Program-made: the position numbers and the translations under genes
The notes under the pieces: generated by a model
Told to the model about the DNA's origin: nothing
Database searches by the model: none
The model's input: the letters and a program-made list of their open reading frames with translations, nothing else
Shown here: positions 14,789-23,375 of the stretch, piece by piece
Position numbering within the stretch: the first letter of the stretch is position 1
Layout of the letters: the number at the start of each line of letters is the position of its first letter
Assembly (NCBI RefSeq): GCF_013761005.1
Contig: NZ_JACDUS010000008.1
Coordinates: 1 to 64,000, forward strand
Reading direction: 5' to 3'
Origin: Desulfosalsimonas propionicica
GTDB lineage: Bacteria > Desulfobacterota > Desulfobacteria > Desulfobacterales > Desulfosalsimonadaceae
DNA length: 64,000 nucleotides

Positions 14789-15244
14789 CAGCATGAAATC
14801 GAGATTGCTCACTGGCCTCATCTCAGCACTTGTGCCATGCAATAGCCGAATGTGCAATGCCTTTGGTGGTCTGCGGAAAAGCTGAGCTTTCTCCATATTT
14901 TAGTTGGGGCAAATGGAAAGCTTGCATCAGATCATTGGCATATTATAATAGGTTCAACGGATTGTTGGAATCAGATATAAATCACGCACACAATGCCTGG
15001 TTATAAGAAACGGGGTCGCAATGTATTGCCTGTGAGGTCCATGGAGATTCATTAATGTGGCCTCAGCAACTATTGCGGTTATAAAGCCCAGAACATAAGT
15101 GATCTCCAATAGGGCCATCAATCTGATTCCAGATAAGCACGCAGCTATAAAAGAGGTTTTTCGCGTATTGACACCCGCCGTATAGCTCGGGCGACTGCTG
15201 AGCCGGATTTTTACTTTCAGGACGATATATGGTATGAGGGGCCT
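14789..15244. other. Intergenic interval without recognised gene
   Basis: About 455 bases between the recombinase terminator and the primase-like gene. The string CAATAGCCGAATGTGCA near 14842 recurs, slightly changed, near 16707. TTGACA at 15168 might be a -35 element, but no good -10 follows at proper spacing. No coding remnant recognised. Confidence 0.4.
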
Positions 15245-16558
15245 ATGAAAGAGCAGCAATACTATCGGAAAGTTATCGATCAACTGAAAAATTGCTTCCA
15301 GTTCAGCCACCACTTTATCGCAACTGGCGAAGCGCTCGCAGCGGAAACCCGTGATCCGATATTCCCCTCTGTTGCAGCCGGTTTGGAGCAGTTGGAAGAA
15401 TTCACCGTGACGCGTAGTCTTGAGGTTCACCTACCAGTGGTGGGGGAAATGTCGCAGGCTGTGCTGATGCCCTTGGATATCGAAATTTTTCTGGGAGCCG
15501 ACCAGCACCGGCTCTACACACACAAAGAAGAACAGAAACAACTGTTTCAGCAGGTGCTTCCCTTGATGGATTTTGTGCAAGACATCTTCCGCTCCAGGGG
15601 AATGCCGTATCTCTTGGATTACACGCCGTCCGGGGGGCATTTCCTGTTCCAAAACGTCCTGGGGTACCGGGCTACGGAAGAGGTGCGGGCAATCGGCTTT
15701 GTGGAAGACGATATAGTCCGGGCGTGCAATTACATCGACCCTGGGGATATCCGGCGCTGGCACGGGGTTTCTATAGATGCGGCCCGGGTCTTCAGCGGAC
15801 TGGGGAGGCTTGCGGAATATATGGCCCTGCTGGCCATGAAAGCCTTCCGGGATAATGAAGAGCGGGGGTTTTTGCCTGTGACCATCTCAGACAGTGTCGA
15901 GCACTGCGTCAATTTCGATAATACCTGGAGTGAAGGACCACCCTATCTGCGTGCCATCAGGAGTCCTTTCAGTCTTCACAAGAAAAACCGGGAAAAATAC
16001 GACAACCGGCACCAGCCGCCCCTAACAGATGTCATCGGAGCATGCTTTAACGGACATCAGGCAACCGAAACCGCGGATATCGATTTGATCCTTGACTGCA
16101 TGTGGGACCTGGAAAAGGCGGCAGCACACGCACAGAATTTTTCCGGCTTCATCCCCTGCTCAAATGCAACCATGATTGACTTTGTCAGGGAATACAAGGC
16201 ATCAGATTTGTATTTGTTCCACCAGGATTTCGATGGCCAGCAAGACGTTGCCCGGGGCCGCGCCCTGGAATCTGCGAAAAAAGAGCCCCACATTCCCGAC
16301 TGGACACGTAAAATTTTGGATTCCCCCAACCCGTCGGCGCTTCAGCCGGCCAAGCTCATCGGGTTTGTCCACGATTTCCTTATTCATGCCGGGTGGCAAC
16401 CCAAACACATAGCAAACATCCTTCGAGACCTGTATCAAAACCCGAATTTCAACTGGACGCAAGATTTTTTCAAGCATCCTGCAGAAGAAAAGGCGAATTT
16501 CTGGGCGCGTACCTATAGCGCGGTTGCCCTCTGGAAGACAGGCAGGCTTCACATATAG
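15245..16558 (+). CDS. Archaeo-eukaryotic primase-like (PrimPol-type) protein
   Basis: A 437-residue soluble protein, not recognised as a named family, but with three motifs in the order of the AEP/primase superfamily. These are VLMPLDIEIF (about 73-82, hhhDhE metal site), DYTPSGGHFLF (about 124-134, the SGxxH-type nucleotide-binding motif), and NFDNTW...IRSPFSLHKK (about 229-250), where Asp plus SPFSLH closely resembles the third catalytic Asp and SPFSVH strand of eukaryotic primase small subunits. The C-terminal 90 residues are helical (FVHDFLIHAGWQPKHIANIL), like a primase C-terminal domain. GAGGGG precedes the ATG. It is a lone gene beside a tyrosine recombinase, so it may replicate or repair a mobile element. 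Assignment rests on motifs only. Confidence 0.6.
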   Translation: MKEQQYYRKVIDQLKNCFQFSHHFIATGEALAAETRDPIFPSVAAGLEQLEEFTVTRSLEVHLPVVGEMSQAVLMPLDIEIFLGADQHRLYTHKEEQKQLFQQVLPLMDFVQDIFRSRGMPYLLDYTPSGGHFLFQNVLGYRATEEVRAIGFVEDDIVRACNYIDPGDIRRWHGVSIDAARVFSGLGRLAEYMALLAMKAFRDNEERGFLPVTISDSVEHCVNFDNTWSEGPPYLRAIRSPFSLHKKNREKYDNRHQPPLTDVIGACFNGHQATETADIDLILDCMWDLEKAAAHAQNFSGFIPCSNATMIDFVREYKASDLYLFHQDFDGQQDVARGRALESAKKEPHIPDWTRKILDSPNPSALQPAKLIGFVHDFLIHAGWQPKHIANILRDLYQNPNFNWTQDFFKHPAEEKANFWARTYSAVALWKTGRLHI

Positions 16559-16910
16559 ACCATGTATGCACATTATATGATTTTAGCCTCGGATTTGCTA
16601 CACTGAAAGCACAGCTTGCCAGCGGATGTAGGATTCCCGGGCGTGCTGAATTTTCCACCTTGATTCTGGCATTCCGCAGGGGCTTAAAATTCGCACTCCT
16701 GCCATCCCATAGCCGGAATGTGCACTGACGCCCTCCCTATAAAGAAGTAGTTTCCACGTCAGACATTACCATTGCAACCCGGAATCGGTTCGTTTATGAA
16801 TGTTATAACAATCTCCAGCAAAAAAAGGTTTGTAGAGCGCCCTGTCAGAGACCCATTCAGGCCATATCTTCCCGATCGATTTGCTGGCCAAACATCTCCT
16901 GGAGTTCGTT
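16559..16910. other. Intergenic interval with degenerate repeat (16646-16730)
   Basis: CTGAATTTTCCACCTTGATT at 16646 and CCATAGCCGGAATGTGCACTG near 16704 repeat, with changes, the block at 12401-12480. No gene was seen; the interval looks like mobile-element debris. Confidence 0.45.
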
Positions 16911-17192
16911 ATGACGGATGAAAAGATAAACCATCCCCGCTCGCGATATAATTCGATCTCATTTCTTGACCCCGCACAAATTCCCGAACAAGCAGAACAA
17001 GAGGCTAACGCAATAGCCCTTCCAGACGTCGAAGCCCTGACGCGTGAAGAAATTCAACAACGGTTTTATGCATTTCAGGTGAGGCAGATTGAAGAGAGGT
17101 TACAAAACGAGCAGTTGCGGAGCCAGCTTGATCATGGCGGCGTTGATCGAATCGTATCTTTACGCTGCCGCAATATTTTTGCACCTCATTAG
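16911..17192 (+). pseudogene. N-terminal remnant of a PAS-type sensor histidine kinase
   Basis: The frame encodes 93 residues whose middle, LTREEIQQRFYAFQVRQIEERLQNEQLR, is the heptad-rich linker found at the start of many deltaproteobacterial PAS histidine kinases (the LxxExxRxxLxELRVHQIELExQNEELR pattern). After that the frame ends in unrelated residues, with no PAS, HisKA or ATPase domain. It converges on, and overlaps by four bases, the end of the GGDEF gene. Probably a truncated gene fragment; a small coiled-coil protein is less likely. Confidence 0.6.
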
Positions 17193-18892
17193 TAATCAAA
17201 ATCGCCTTTGGGAAAAAATGTTCCGGAGTAAGATTGTTTGTCTTGGTACATGTTGTCATCTGCCCTCTTGAATAAGGCATTGGTATCCACGGAATGCTCG
17301 CTGCTGAGGGCATATCCGATAGCAATGGAAAAGGCGGGGTCGAGCTTTTGCGCTCTATCGGCCTCTATTACGGCCCTGATTCTTTGCACGCAATTTTCTA
17401 TTACCTCCTCATCGGCCTCAGGGACCAGAACAGCAAATTCATCTCCTCCAATGCGGGCAATGATATCACTGGCGCGTAAAGAACGCTTCAAAATCTCGGC
17501 CGCTTTTTGAATCAACTCATCTCCTTTCTTATGGCCCAGCGTATCGTTGGTTCGTTTTAACTTGTTTATGTCGCAAACAATTATGCCCAGTGGAAGATGC
17601 CTGCCCTTTGCAAACCGCTTCATCTCCTCTTCAAAATAACCCCGATTGTATACGCCGGTCAGCGAATCGTGGAAGCTCAAATATATGAGTCTTTCCTCTG
17701 TCTGTTTCCATTTAGATAAATTTCGGATAATGCTTAAACTGCCAATTTTCTGTTGTTTTTCGCCATGCAACAGGCTGATGGAAACGGCACAGGGCATTGA
17801 AGTGCCATCTTTATGGGTGAAATGAACCTCGTAGTTCTGAACATATCCCTGCCTTCTGAGCAGATCTAACATTTCCTCCATCGCCTTGGGGTTGGTGTAC
17901 AGATCAAATGCTTTTTTCTCTCTTAGCTCATCGAAACTGTACCCAAACATCCTGGCGGCATTGTTATTCCACCGGGTAAATCTGCCATGTTCGTCCACGA
18001 TGACGAACGCATCCGCAGAATTGTCGAAAATTTTGTCCAGAAAATCTCTTTCACGTCTGTAGCGCTCTTTTTCCTTTACCAGATTTCGCTCTGCCTGTTT
18101 TTGCAGGGTGACATCCATTAACATCACCACCAGGGTGTATTGCTGAGCTTTCTGGTAAAAGGAAATGATTTTGACAGAAAGCAGCTTGTTGTTGAGCGTC
18201 AGGGTTTCATCGAAAAGGGGCTCCTGGTTAACCTTGGGAACTTCAGATATCCTTTGCCGAATTCTATCTTGATCGGGATTGTTAAAAAGCTCGATAAAAT
18301 CAGTCGCCAGCAAGTTTTCCTGAGATTCGTCGAGAATTGAAAGCGCTGCTGGATTCGCATAGGTAATTTCTGCGTCTTGAGTCAGTTCCATCAGGCCTTC
18401 AGTCATGAAGTATAATGTCATTTCATAGTGTTTCTTGGAACTCAGCAGATCTTTGGTGATCTGGCGGGCGAACAGATTCTTACCACCTATAGCTTCGCCC
18501 CGTAGCCGGTCCGTACGTCCGGCTTCCACATGTTTGATTATATAATCAATATGCCATGCAAGGCTGTCAAAAGGGCCTTTGGCGAGGACGACATCGATCA
18601 GCCCGTTCGCTAAAGAGAAATTCGAACTTTCTTCCACTGTAACGGCTGAAAGCACGACGATAAAGGCGTGTTTTAGATCTTTTCGGCTACGGATTACCTG
18701 ACACAGTGTATTTCCGTCAATATTGGGCATGACGAGATCAACAAAAATTATATCCGGTATGTAGGATTTCATTAGTTGCAAAGCAGACAAGCCATCCTCT
18801 GCAGTTACGATATTGTAACCTCTCTTTGCGAGGAGATCAGACATGAATTGGCGAACCACAGGATGATTGTCCACCACCAATATTTGTTGCAT
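17189..18892 (-). CDS. Response regulator with PAS-PAS-GGDEF: diguanylate cyclase
   Basis: A roughly 567-residue cytoplasmic protein. An N-terminal receiver domain (QILVVDNHPVVRQF, phospho-acceptor Asp in IIFVDLVMPNIDG, Lys in VVLAKG) is followed by two PAS domains (about 155-260 and 290-410, the second containing FVIVDEHGRFTRWNNNAARMFGY) and a GGDEF domain (about 415-560) with an intact RIGGDEFAVL active site. RASD lies five residues before GGDEF and fits the inhibitory I-site. It should make c-di-GMP and be product-inhibited. The internal ATG at 18892 is chosen over 18910 because GGAGG sits eight bases upstream. Two GEMM-like riboswitches in the window are possible readers of its product. 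Confidence 0.93.
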   Translation of the reverse strand: MQQILVVDNHPVVRQFMSDLLAKRGYNIVTAEDGLSALQLMKSYIPDIIFVDLVMPNIDGNTLCQVIRSRKDLKHAFIVVLSAVTVEESSNFSLANGLIDVVLAKGPFDSLAWHIDYIIKHVEAGRTDRLRGEAIGGKNLFARQITKDLLSSKKHYEMTLYFMTEGLMELTQDAEITYANPAALSILDESQENLLATDFIELFNNPDQDRIRQRISEVPKVNQEPLFDETLTLNNKLLSVKIISFYQKAQQYTLVVMLMDVTLQKQAERNLVKEKERYRRERDFLDKIFDNSADAFVIVDEHGRFTRWNNNAARMFGYSFDELREKKAFDLYTNPKAMEEMLDLLRRQGYVQNYEVHFTHKDGTSMPCAVSISLLHGEKQQKIGSLSIIRNLSKWKQTEERLIYLSFHDSLTGVYNRGYFEEEMKRFAKGRHLPLGIIVCDINKLKRTNDTLGHKKGDELIQKAAEILKRSLRASDIIARIGGDEFAVLVPEADEEVIENCVQRIRAVIEADRAQKLDPAFSIAIGYALSSEHSVDTNALFKRADDNMYQDKQSYSGTFFPKGDFDY

Positions 18893-19100
18893 CGCTAAAT
18901 CCTCCGGCATGGGGATTAAGTATTAAAAAAGAAGCATAGGCTATCCCTCTATCACAAGGGAGCCGCAAAGGGCAAATGAATAGCCGTATTCTCCACTTTG
19001 ACCCGAAGGTTATTATATCTCCTTTCCTGCGTATAATGAATGCAATCAGCATCAGCGATGTTGATATACGGGTAGCCTTTGAAGGTCCAGCCACCTCGAC

Positions 19101-19275
19101 GATATGATCGATTTTGCTGAAAAAGTCATGGCCTACACCGACGGCCTCGACCAAGCAGGTTTCGAGGCGAGCGGAATGACATATGACGCCACTTTACGCA
19201 ACCTGTGGAGTTAATCGGAGACGAGCAGCAACCACCACATTCCTGACACGGCCGCCTCGGCCCGTTATCAGCTCA
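19101..19275 (+). pseudogene. HepT/DUF86-like fragment
   Basis: A broken reading frame gives DMIDFAEKVMAYTDGLDQ, then FEASGMTYDATLRNL, and after a two-base shift ELIGD, followed by THIPDT-like debris in another frame. This is the core of HepT (DUF86) proteins, the toxin partner of MNT-domain nucleotidyltransferases. No start region and no MNT partner could be found. A fossil of a HepT-MNT toxin-antitoxin module. Confidence 0.6.
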
Positions 19276-19405
19276 TAGACAACATTTCCGAAAGAAAAGC
19301 TACTGCCAAGAAGATGTTGCTTGCCTGAAAAGAAGGCTTTATTGTAAACAGAAATATCAGGCAGCATTTGAAACCTTAATCTCCTTTACCCGGAAAGAAA
19401 AGCTT

Positions 19406-19822
19406 ATGACGTTTTCAAGACAGGCCCTTGTGGAAGCAATGGAAAAATGGAATTCCGCCTGGAACGCCCATGACCTTGAGGGCGTTATGGAGCTTTTCCA
19501 TGATGACATTTTTTTTGAAAACTGGACAGGCGGAAAGGTCTCGGACAAAAGCGCTCTTAGAAAAGCCTGGCAGTCCTGGTTTGAAAATCACGGGGGCTTC
19601 AGGTTCCTGTCCGAGGACCTGTTCGTGGATGAGCAGGACCAGAAAGTGCTCTATAGATGGACATTGGAATGGCCTTCGCCTGAGAAAGGCTACGAGGGGA
19701 AACCGGAGAAACGGCGCGGTGTGGATGTCATCCATTTTAAAGACGGCAAAATTATCGAGAAGCTGACCTATTGCAAGACCCGGATCGAAATCAACGGCCA
19801 GAGACACAGTCTGACTGCCTAA
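19406..19822 (+). CDS. SnoaL/NTF2-like small protein
   Basis: A 138-residue protein with the NTF2-like cone fold pattern: N-terminal helix (ALVEAMEKWNSAWNAHDLEGVMELFHDDIFFENW), a central helix (SALRKAWQSWFENHGGFRF) and a C-terminal series of strands ending GVDVIHFKDGKIIEKLTYCKTRIEI. This is typical of SnoaL-like polyketide cyclases and ketosteroid-isomerase relatives. The His-Asp pair near residues 20-21 and the FKDGKIxE turn are family features. The substrate is unknown; such orphan members often bind small hydrophobic molecules. It is isolated between a HepT fossil and an aldehyde dehydrogenase fossil. No strong ribosome site (GGAAAG nine bases upstream). Confidence 0.8.
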   Translation: MTFSRQALVEAMEKWNSAWNAHDLEGVMELFHDDIFFENWTGGKVSDKSALRKAWQSWFENHGGFRFLSEDLFVDEQDQKVLYRWTLEWPSPEKGYEGKPEKRRGVDVIHFKDGKIIEKLTYCKTRIEINGQRHSLTA

Positions 19823-19826
19823 ACAA

Positions 19827-20735
19827 TCAAAATAGCGAATGGCCGTGGGCATTTGCCACCGGACCGAAAGTCTCTTCCCGGTAGATCAGCATATCGGAGG
19901 TAACACCACTCAGGATGGTGGGAGCGTAAAAAAATCCCTTGTCCAGCCCGTCCTCTGTGAGCCGCTGGCCGCCGGTGAGAAGCTGCCCTCCCTTGTTTAC
20001 CGCATCCCGGACCTGGAGGTCCACCTTTTCAACCGCTTTTGAACTTATCAGCGGGCCGATGCTTACATCGGCGTTTAACCCGCTGCCGGCCTTCATCCTG
20101 TCCACCCGGTTTTTCAATTCGCTGAGAAAGGGCTCCAATTTATCCCGGTGCACGTAAATCCGGTTAGGGCTTATGCACGCCTGTCCGGTGTTTAAGAACT
20201 TGACCAGGGAAAGCCCCTTTGCTGCATATACCGGATCGGCATCCGGGCACACGATGAACGGGGCGTGCCCGCCAAGTTCAAGGGAGATCCGCTTCATCTG
20301 TCGGCCGCCCTGCGCGCTATCATTTTCCCCACCTCGGTGGAACCGGTGAAAGTCAGTTTCCGCACTCTTTTGTCCGTTAGGAAAACCTCGGCCACGGGTG
20401 CGGGGTCAGTGGCTGTCACCAGGTTTACCATCCCGGGCGGCAGCCCGGCCTGTTCAAAGATCCTGAAGGTTTCAACCGCGCAAAGCGGGGTTGCTTCTGC
20501 GGGTTTTAATACGAAAGGGCAGCCCGCGGCAAGAGCAGGGGCTGCTTTCCTGGTAATCATGGAAACAGGATAATTCCATGGCGTGATGGCTGCCACCACG
20601 CCCACTGGATGGTGATGGACCATGAACCTTTGATTTGCCCATTGAATGAAAAACTGGCCATCGGCTGAAAAAACCATTTGACGTGCAGCGGGTCTTTGTT
20701 CATACAGAAAATATGAAAAAGTCAAACCAGTCGTG
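19827..20735 (-). pseudogene. Aldehyde dehydrogenase fragment (succinate-semialdehyde dehydrogenase-like), frameshifted and truncated at both ends
   Basis: Two minus-strand frames together cover only the middle of an aldehyde dehydrogenase. The first has VVAAITPWNYPVSMITRK, LKPAEATPL and LTFTGSTEVGKMIARRAADR. After a frameshift near 20296 the second continues MKRISLELGGHAPFIV, the catalytic-Cys region NTGQACISPNRIYVH, and stops after YREETFGPV. The roughly 100 N-terminal and 100 C-terminal residues are missing. The promoter and 5' part of the GEMM-like element at 20678-20840 sit in or against its truncated 5' end. Non-functional. Confidence 0.85.
20678..20706 (+). promoter_or_regulatory. Promoter of the lytic transglycosylase leader RNA
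   Basis: TTGACG (20678-20683), a 17-base spacer and CATACA (20701-20706) place a transcription start near 20713, at the 5' edge of the GEMM-like leader. The same geometry occurs at 1749-1777. Confidence 0.45.
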
Positions 20736-20840
20736 AGATTGGAAGCCAATGTCACGGGTGCTTTGCATTCCGGCTGCTGCCAAACCGGTTCAAAGACGGC
20801 CGGACTGCCATCGTATCAAGGGCGGTTCGGTTTTTTTTAT
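20714..20840 (+). promoter_or_regulatory. GEMM-I-like riboswitch leader with terminator
   Basis: The leader parallels the element at 1785-1908: GTCAAACC, a stem CCAGTC/GATTGG closed by a GTGA loop, then CACGGGT, TTCAAAGA, and a terminator hairpin CCGGACTGCC/GGGCGGTTCGG followed by eight T (20831-20838). The base at the Vc2 G20 position is G, which suggests c-di-GMP. The core just after the stem (AAGCCAATGT) departs from the usual GACGCAAAGC, so ligand binding is uncertain. It sits 17 bases before the lytic transglycosylase start codon, a target class often controlled by such riboswitches in deltaproteobacteria. Confidence 0.5.
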
Positions 20841-20856
20841 TTTAAAGGAGCACGTG

Positions 20857-21951
20857 ATGGGAAAATGGATTTTATTGATTCTTTTTTGCCCTTTTTGTGT
20901 TTTGGCATCCAGTGCCGCGGCCATGGCGTCTTCGGACATTCCGTCCTTGTTTCATGCCGCGCGCATTGACAGGGATTTAACCTTTTGCGGTGAAAAAGCG
21001 GAGCTGAACCAAAACGATACAAGACAGCGCATGGAAAAGCAAATGCTGCTGACCCTGTGGAACCGGCCCCAGGTGGTGCTGTGGATCAAGCGGGCAAACC
21101 GGTATTTCCCTGTCATAGAGCAGAAATTGAGGGAAAATGAAATGCCTGAAGACTTAAAATATATTGCACTGGTCGAAAGTGCCCTGCGGCCCCATGCCGG
21201 TTCAGCCAAAGGCGCTGTTGGATTCTGGCAGTTTACCCGGTCAACGGGTGAGAAATACGGCTTGCAGATGGATTCGCAAAAAGATGAACGCAGAAATATC
21301 GTTCAGTCCACGGATGCGGCCATATCCTATTTAAAGGCACTTTACGGGATTTTCGACTCCTGGACCCTTGCTGCGGCCGCCTATAATATGGGTGAGCACG
21401 GGCTGCAGGCGGAAATCATGGTCCAGGAGAACAGTGATTTTTATGATCTGTATCTGCCCCTGGAAACCCAGCAGTATGTGTTCCGGATTCTTGCAGCCAA
21501 ACGGATCATGACCGAGCCGGAGCAGTACGGGTTTGACTTTTTGCCGGGAGACCTTTATCCACCCCTGGCATACGAAGAAGTTTCGGTCCAATGTTCAGGC
21601 CTGACGCCCATTGCCATTGTTGCACAGGCCGCTGACACGAGTTTTAAAGTGATCAAGGATTTCAATCCCCATTTAAGAGGCCATTATCTGGACGCCGGCC
21701 GCCACCGCATCCATGTTCCCGAAGGCTCGGCCAAAGGCTTTGACAAACGGTTTCAATCATTGATGAAAACCTGGGACAAAGATCAAGAAAACCGGGTTTA
21801 TGTCGTCAAGCAGGGCGATAACCTCTCTGCGATCGCCGAGCGGTTCAATGTTCCCCTCCCGGCTTTGATCATATGGAACAACCTGGATTACAGGGGAAAC
21901 ATCCATCCGGGCGACCGCCTGGTGATTCGTTCCCGGCAGGGGGATTTTTAA
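20857..21951 (+). CDS. Membrane-bound/periplasmic lytic transglycosylase with LysM (MltD-like)
   Basis: A 364-residue exported protein. The N-terminus (KWILLILFCPFCVLASSAAAMA) is a signal peptide. The SLT domain (about 90-210) holds the catalytic Glu in ALVESALRPHA and the motifs GAVGFWQF and AAAYNMG. A LysM domain at about 318-361 (YVVKQGDNLSAIAERFNVP) binds peptidoglycan; a weaker LysM-like stretch precedes it. It cleaves the glycan strand of murein. The ATG at 20857 follows AAAGGAG; the longer frame runs through the riboswitch leader. Control by the preceding GEMM-like element would link wall remodelling to c-di-GMP (inference). Confidence 0.9.
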   Translation: MGKWILLILFCPFCVLASSAAAMASSDIPSLFHAARIDRDLTFCGEKAELNQNDTRQRMEKQMLLTLWNRPQVVLWIKRANRYFPVIEQKLRENEMPEDLKYIALVESALRPHAGSAKGAVGFWQFTRSTGEKYGLQMDSQKDERRNIVQSTDAAISYLKALYGIFDSWTLAAAAYNMGEHGLQAEIMVQENSDFYDLYLPLETQQYVFRILAAKRIMTEPEQYGFDFLPGDLYPPLAYEEVSVQCSGLTPIAIVAQAADTSFKVIKDFNPHLRGHYLDAGRHRIHVPEGSAKGFDKRFQSLMKTWDKDQENRVYVVKQGDNLSAIAERFNVPLPALIIWNNLDYRGNIHPGDRLVIRSRQGDF

Positions 21952-21965
21952 ACGCAAAACAGCGC

Positions 21966-23123
21966 CTATTTTTTGGGCCGCTTTTTTTTGTCCCCGAGCA
22001 CTTCGTTGGCAATGACGATTTTCTGGATCTGGGAGGTGCCTTCATAGATGGTCAGCACCCGGGCGTCCCGGTAAAAGCGTTCCACGGGAAATTCCCTGGT
22101 GTAACCGTAGCCGCCGTGGATCTGCAGGGCCTGGCCCGTGACCCGGTTGGCCATTTCCGAGGCGTGCAGCTTGGCCATGGAGGCCTCTTTGCTGCATTTT
22201 TCCTTTTTGTCCTTTTTGGCGGCTGCATTGAGCACCAGCAGCCGTGCGGCTTCAACATCTGTGGCCATGTCGGCGACCATCCAGCGCAAGCCCTGGTTGT
22301 CGGCAATGGGACGGCCGAACTGCACCCGCTGCTTGCTGTAATTTACCGCCTCATCCAGGGCGGCCTGGCCCAGGCCCAGGGACAGGGCGGCAATGCCGAT
22401 ACGGCCGTCATCCAGGCCGGACATGGCAACGATAAAGCCTTCGCCCTCTTTGCCCAGCATGCGGTCAGCCGGCACCCGGCAGTCCGAGAAAAGCAGGTCC
22501 GTGGTGTCCGAGGCGCACTGACCCATTTTGTCTTCAAGGCGGCCGGTGGAAAATCCCTGCAGATCCCGGGTGATCAGAAAGGCCGAAATTCCCTTGTGAT
22601 CGGCATCCGGATCGGTTTTGGCCAGCACGATAAACAGCTCCGAGGTGGCTCCGCCGGTGATCCATCGCTTGGTGCCGTTTAACACGTAAAAATCCCCGTC
22701 TTTTTCCGCCGTGGTGCTCATTGACGCCGGATCCGATCCGGCTTCTGGCTCGGACAAGGCAAAGGAGGCGATAAATTCGCCCCTGGCCATGGGCACCAGG
22801 TATTGCTGTTTCTGTTCTTCTGAGCCAAAGCGCAGCAGGCTGCCGCAGCAGATGGAATTGTGCACGGACATGATCACGGCCGTGGATGCGCACGCATAGG
22901 CCACCTCGCTCATGGCTAGGGCATAGGATACCGTGTCCATGTCCTCGCCGCCATATTCTTCGGGTACCAGCATTCCGAGCAGACCGAGTTCCCCCATCTT
23001 TTTTAGGCTTTCTGCCGGATACTCGTGTTTCTGATCCCTTTCCGCGGCCTGGGGGGCGAGATCCTTTCTGGCAAACTCCCTGGCCATTTTCTGAATCATC
23101 AATTGTTCCCGGGTTAGTTCCAT
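21966..23123 (-). CDS. Acyl-CoA dehydrogenase (short/medium-chain type)
   Basis: A 385-residue flavoprotein with the complete family pattern: helical N-terminal domain (LTREQLMIQKMAREFARKDL), the FAD motifs FALSEPEAGSD and WITGGA, and a C-terminal helical domain with HGGYGYTREFPVERFYRD and the catalytic base region IYEGTSQIQ. It catalyses the first oxidation step of beta-oxidation, passing electrons to ETF. The ATG at 23123 has AGGAG nine bases upstream. It lies at the 3' side of a minus-strand run and is convergent with the transglycosylase gene. An enoyl-CoA hydratase is encoded 4 kb away. Confidence 0.95.
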   Translation of the reverse strand: MELTREQLMIQKMAREFARKDLAPQAAERDQKHEYPAESLKKMGELGLLGMLVPEEYGGEDMDTVSYALAMSEVAYACASTAVIMSVHNSICCGSLLRFGSEEQKQQYLVPMARGEFIASFALSEPEAGSDPASMSTTAEKDGDFYVLNGTKRWITGGATSELFIVLAKTDPDADHKGISAFLITRDLQGFSTGRLEDKMGQCASDTTDLLFSDCRVPADRMLGKEGEGFIVAMSGLDDGRIGIAALSLGLGQAALDEAVNYSKQRVQFGRPIADNQGLRWMVADMATDVEAARLLVLNAAAKKDKKEKCSKEASMAKLHASEMANRVTGQALQIHGGYGYTREFPVERFYRDARVLTIYEGTSQIQKIVIANEVLGDKKKRPKK

Positions 23124-23375
23124 TGGCAATTTGTCTCCTGTGTTGTTCGAAAACGGTTCAGCCGGCTTTAGCGCCGGAAATTGTCTTTAGTTCTTGTTAT
23201 CGTTAACTGGAAGTTTTGGATAAAACCGCTTATGAATTTTCTAAAATTGATAATATTGTTTTAAACAAAAAACAAGTATAAATTTATAAATGCCAATTCA
23301 TTTAAATGAATGTCGTTCATTTTGCATTAAGATCCTGATTTTCATCCTGACTTTCGGGCCGGAAGCCGGCTTTTC

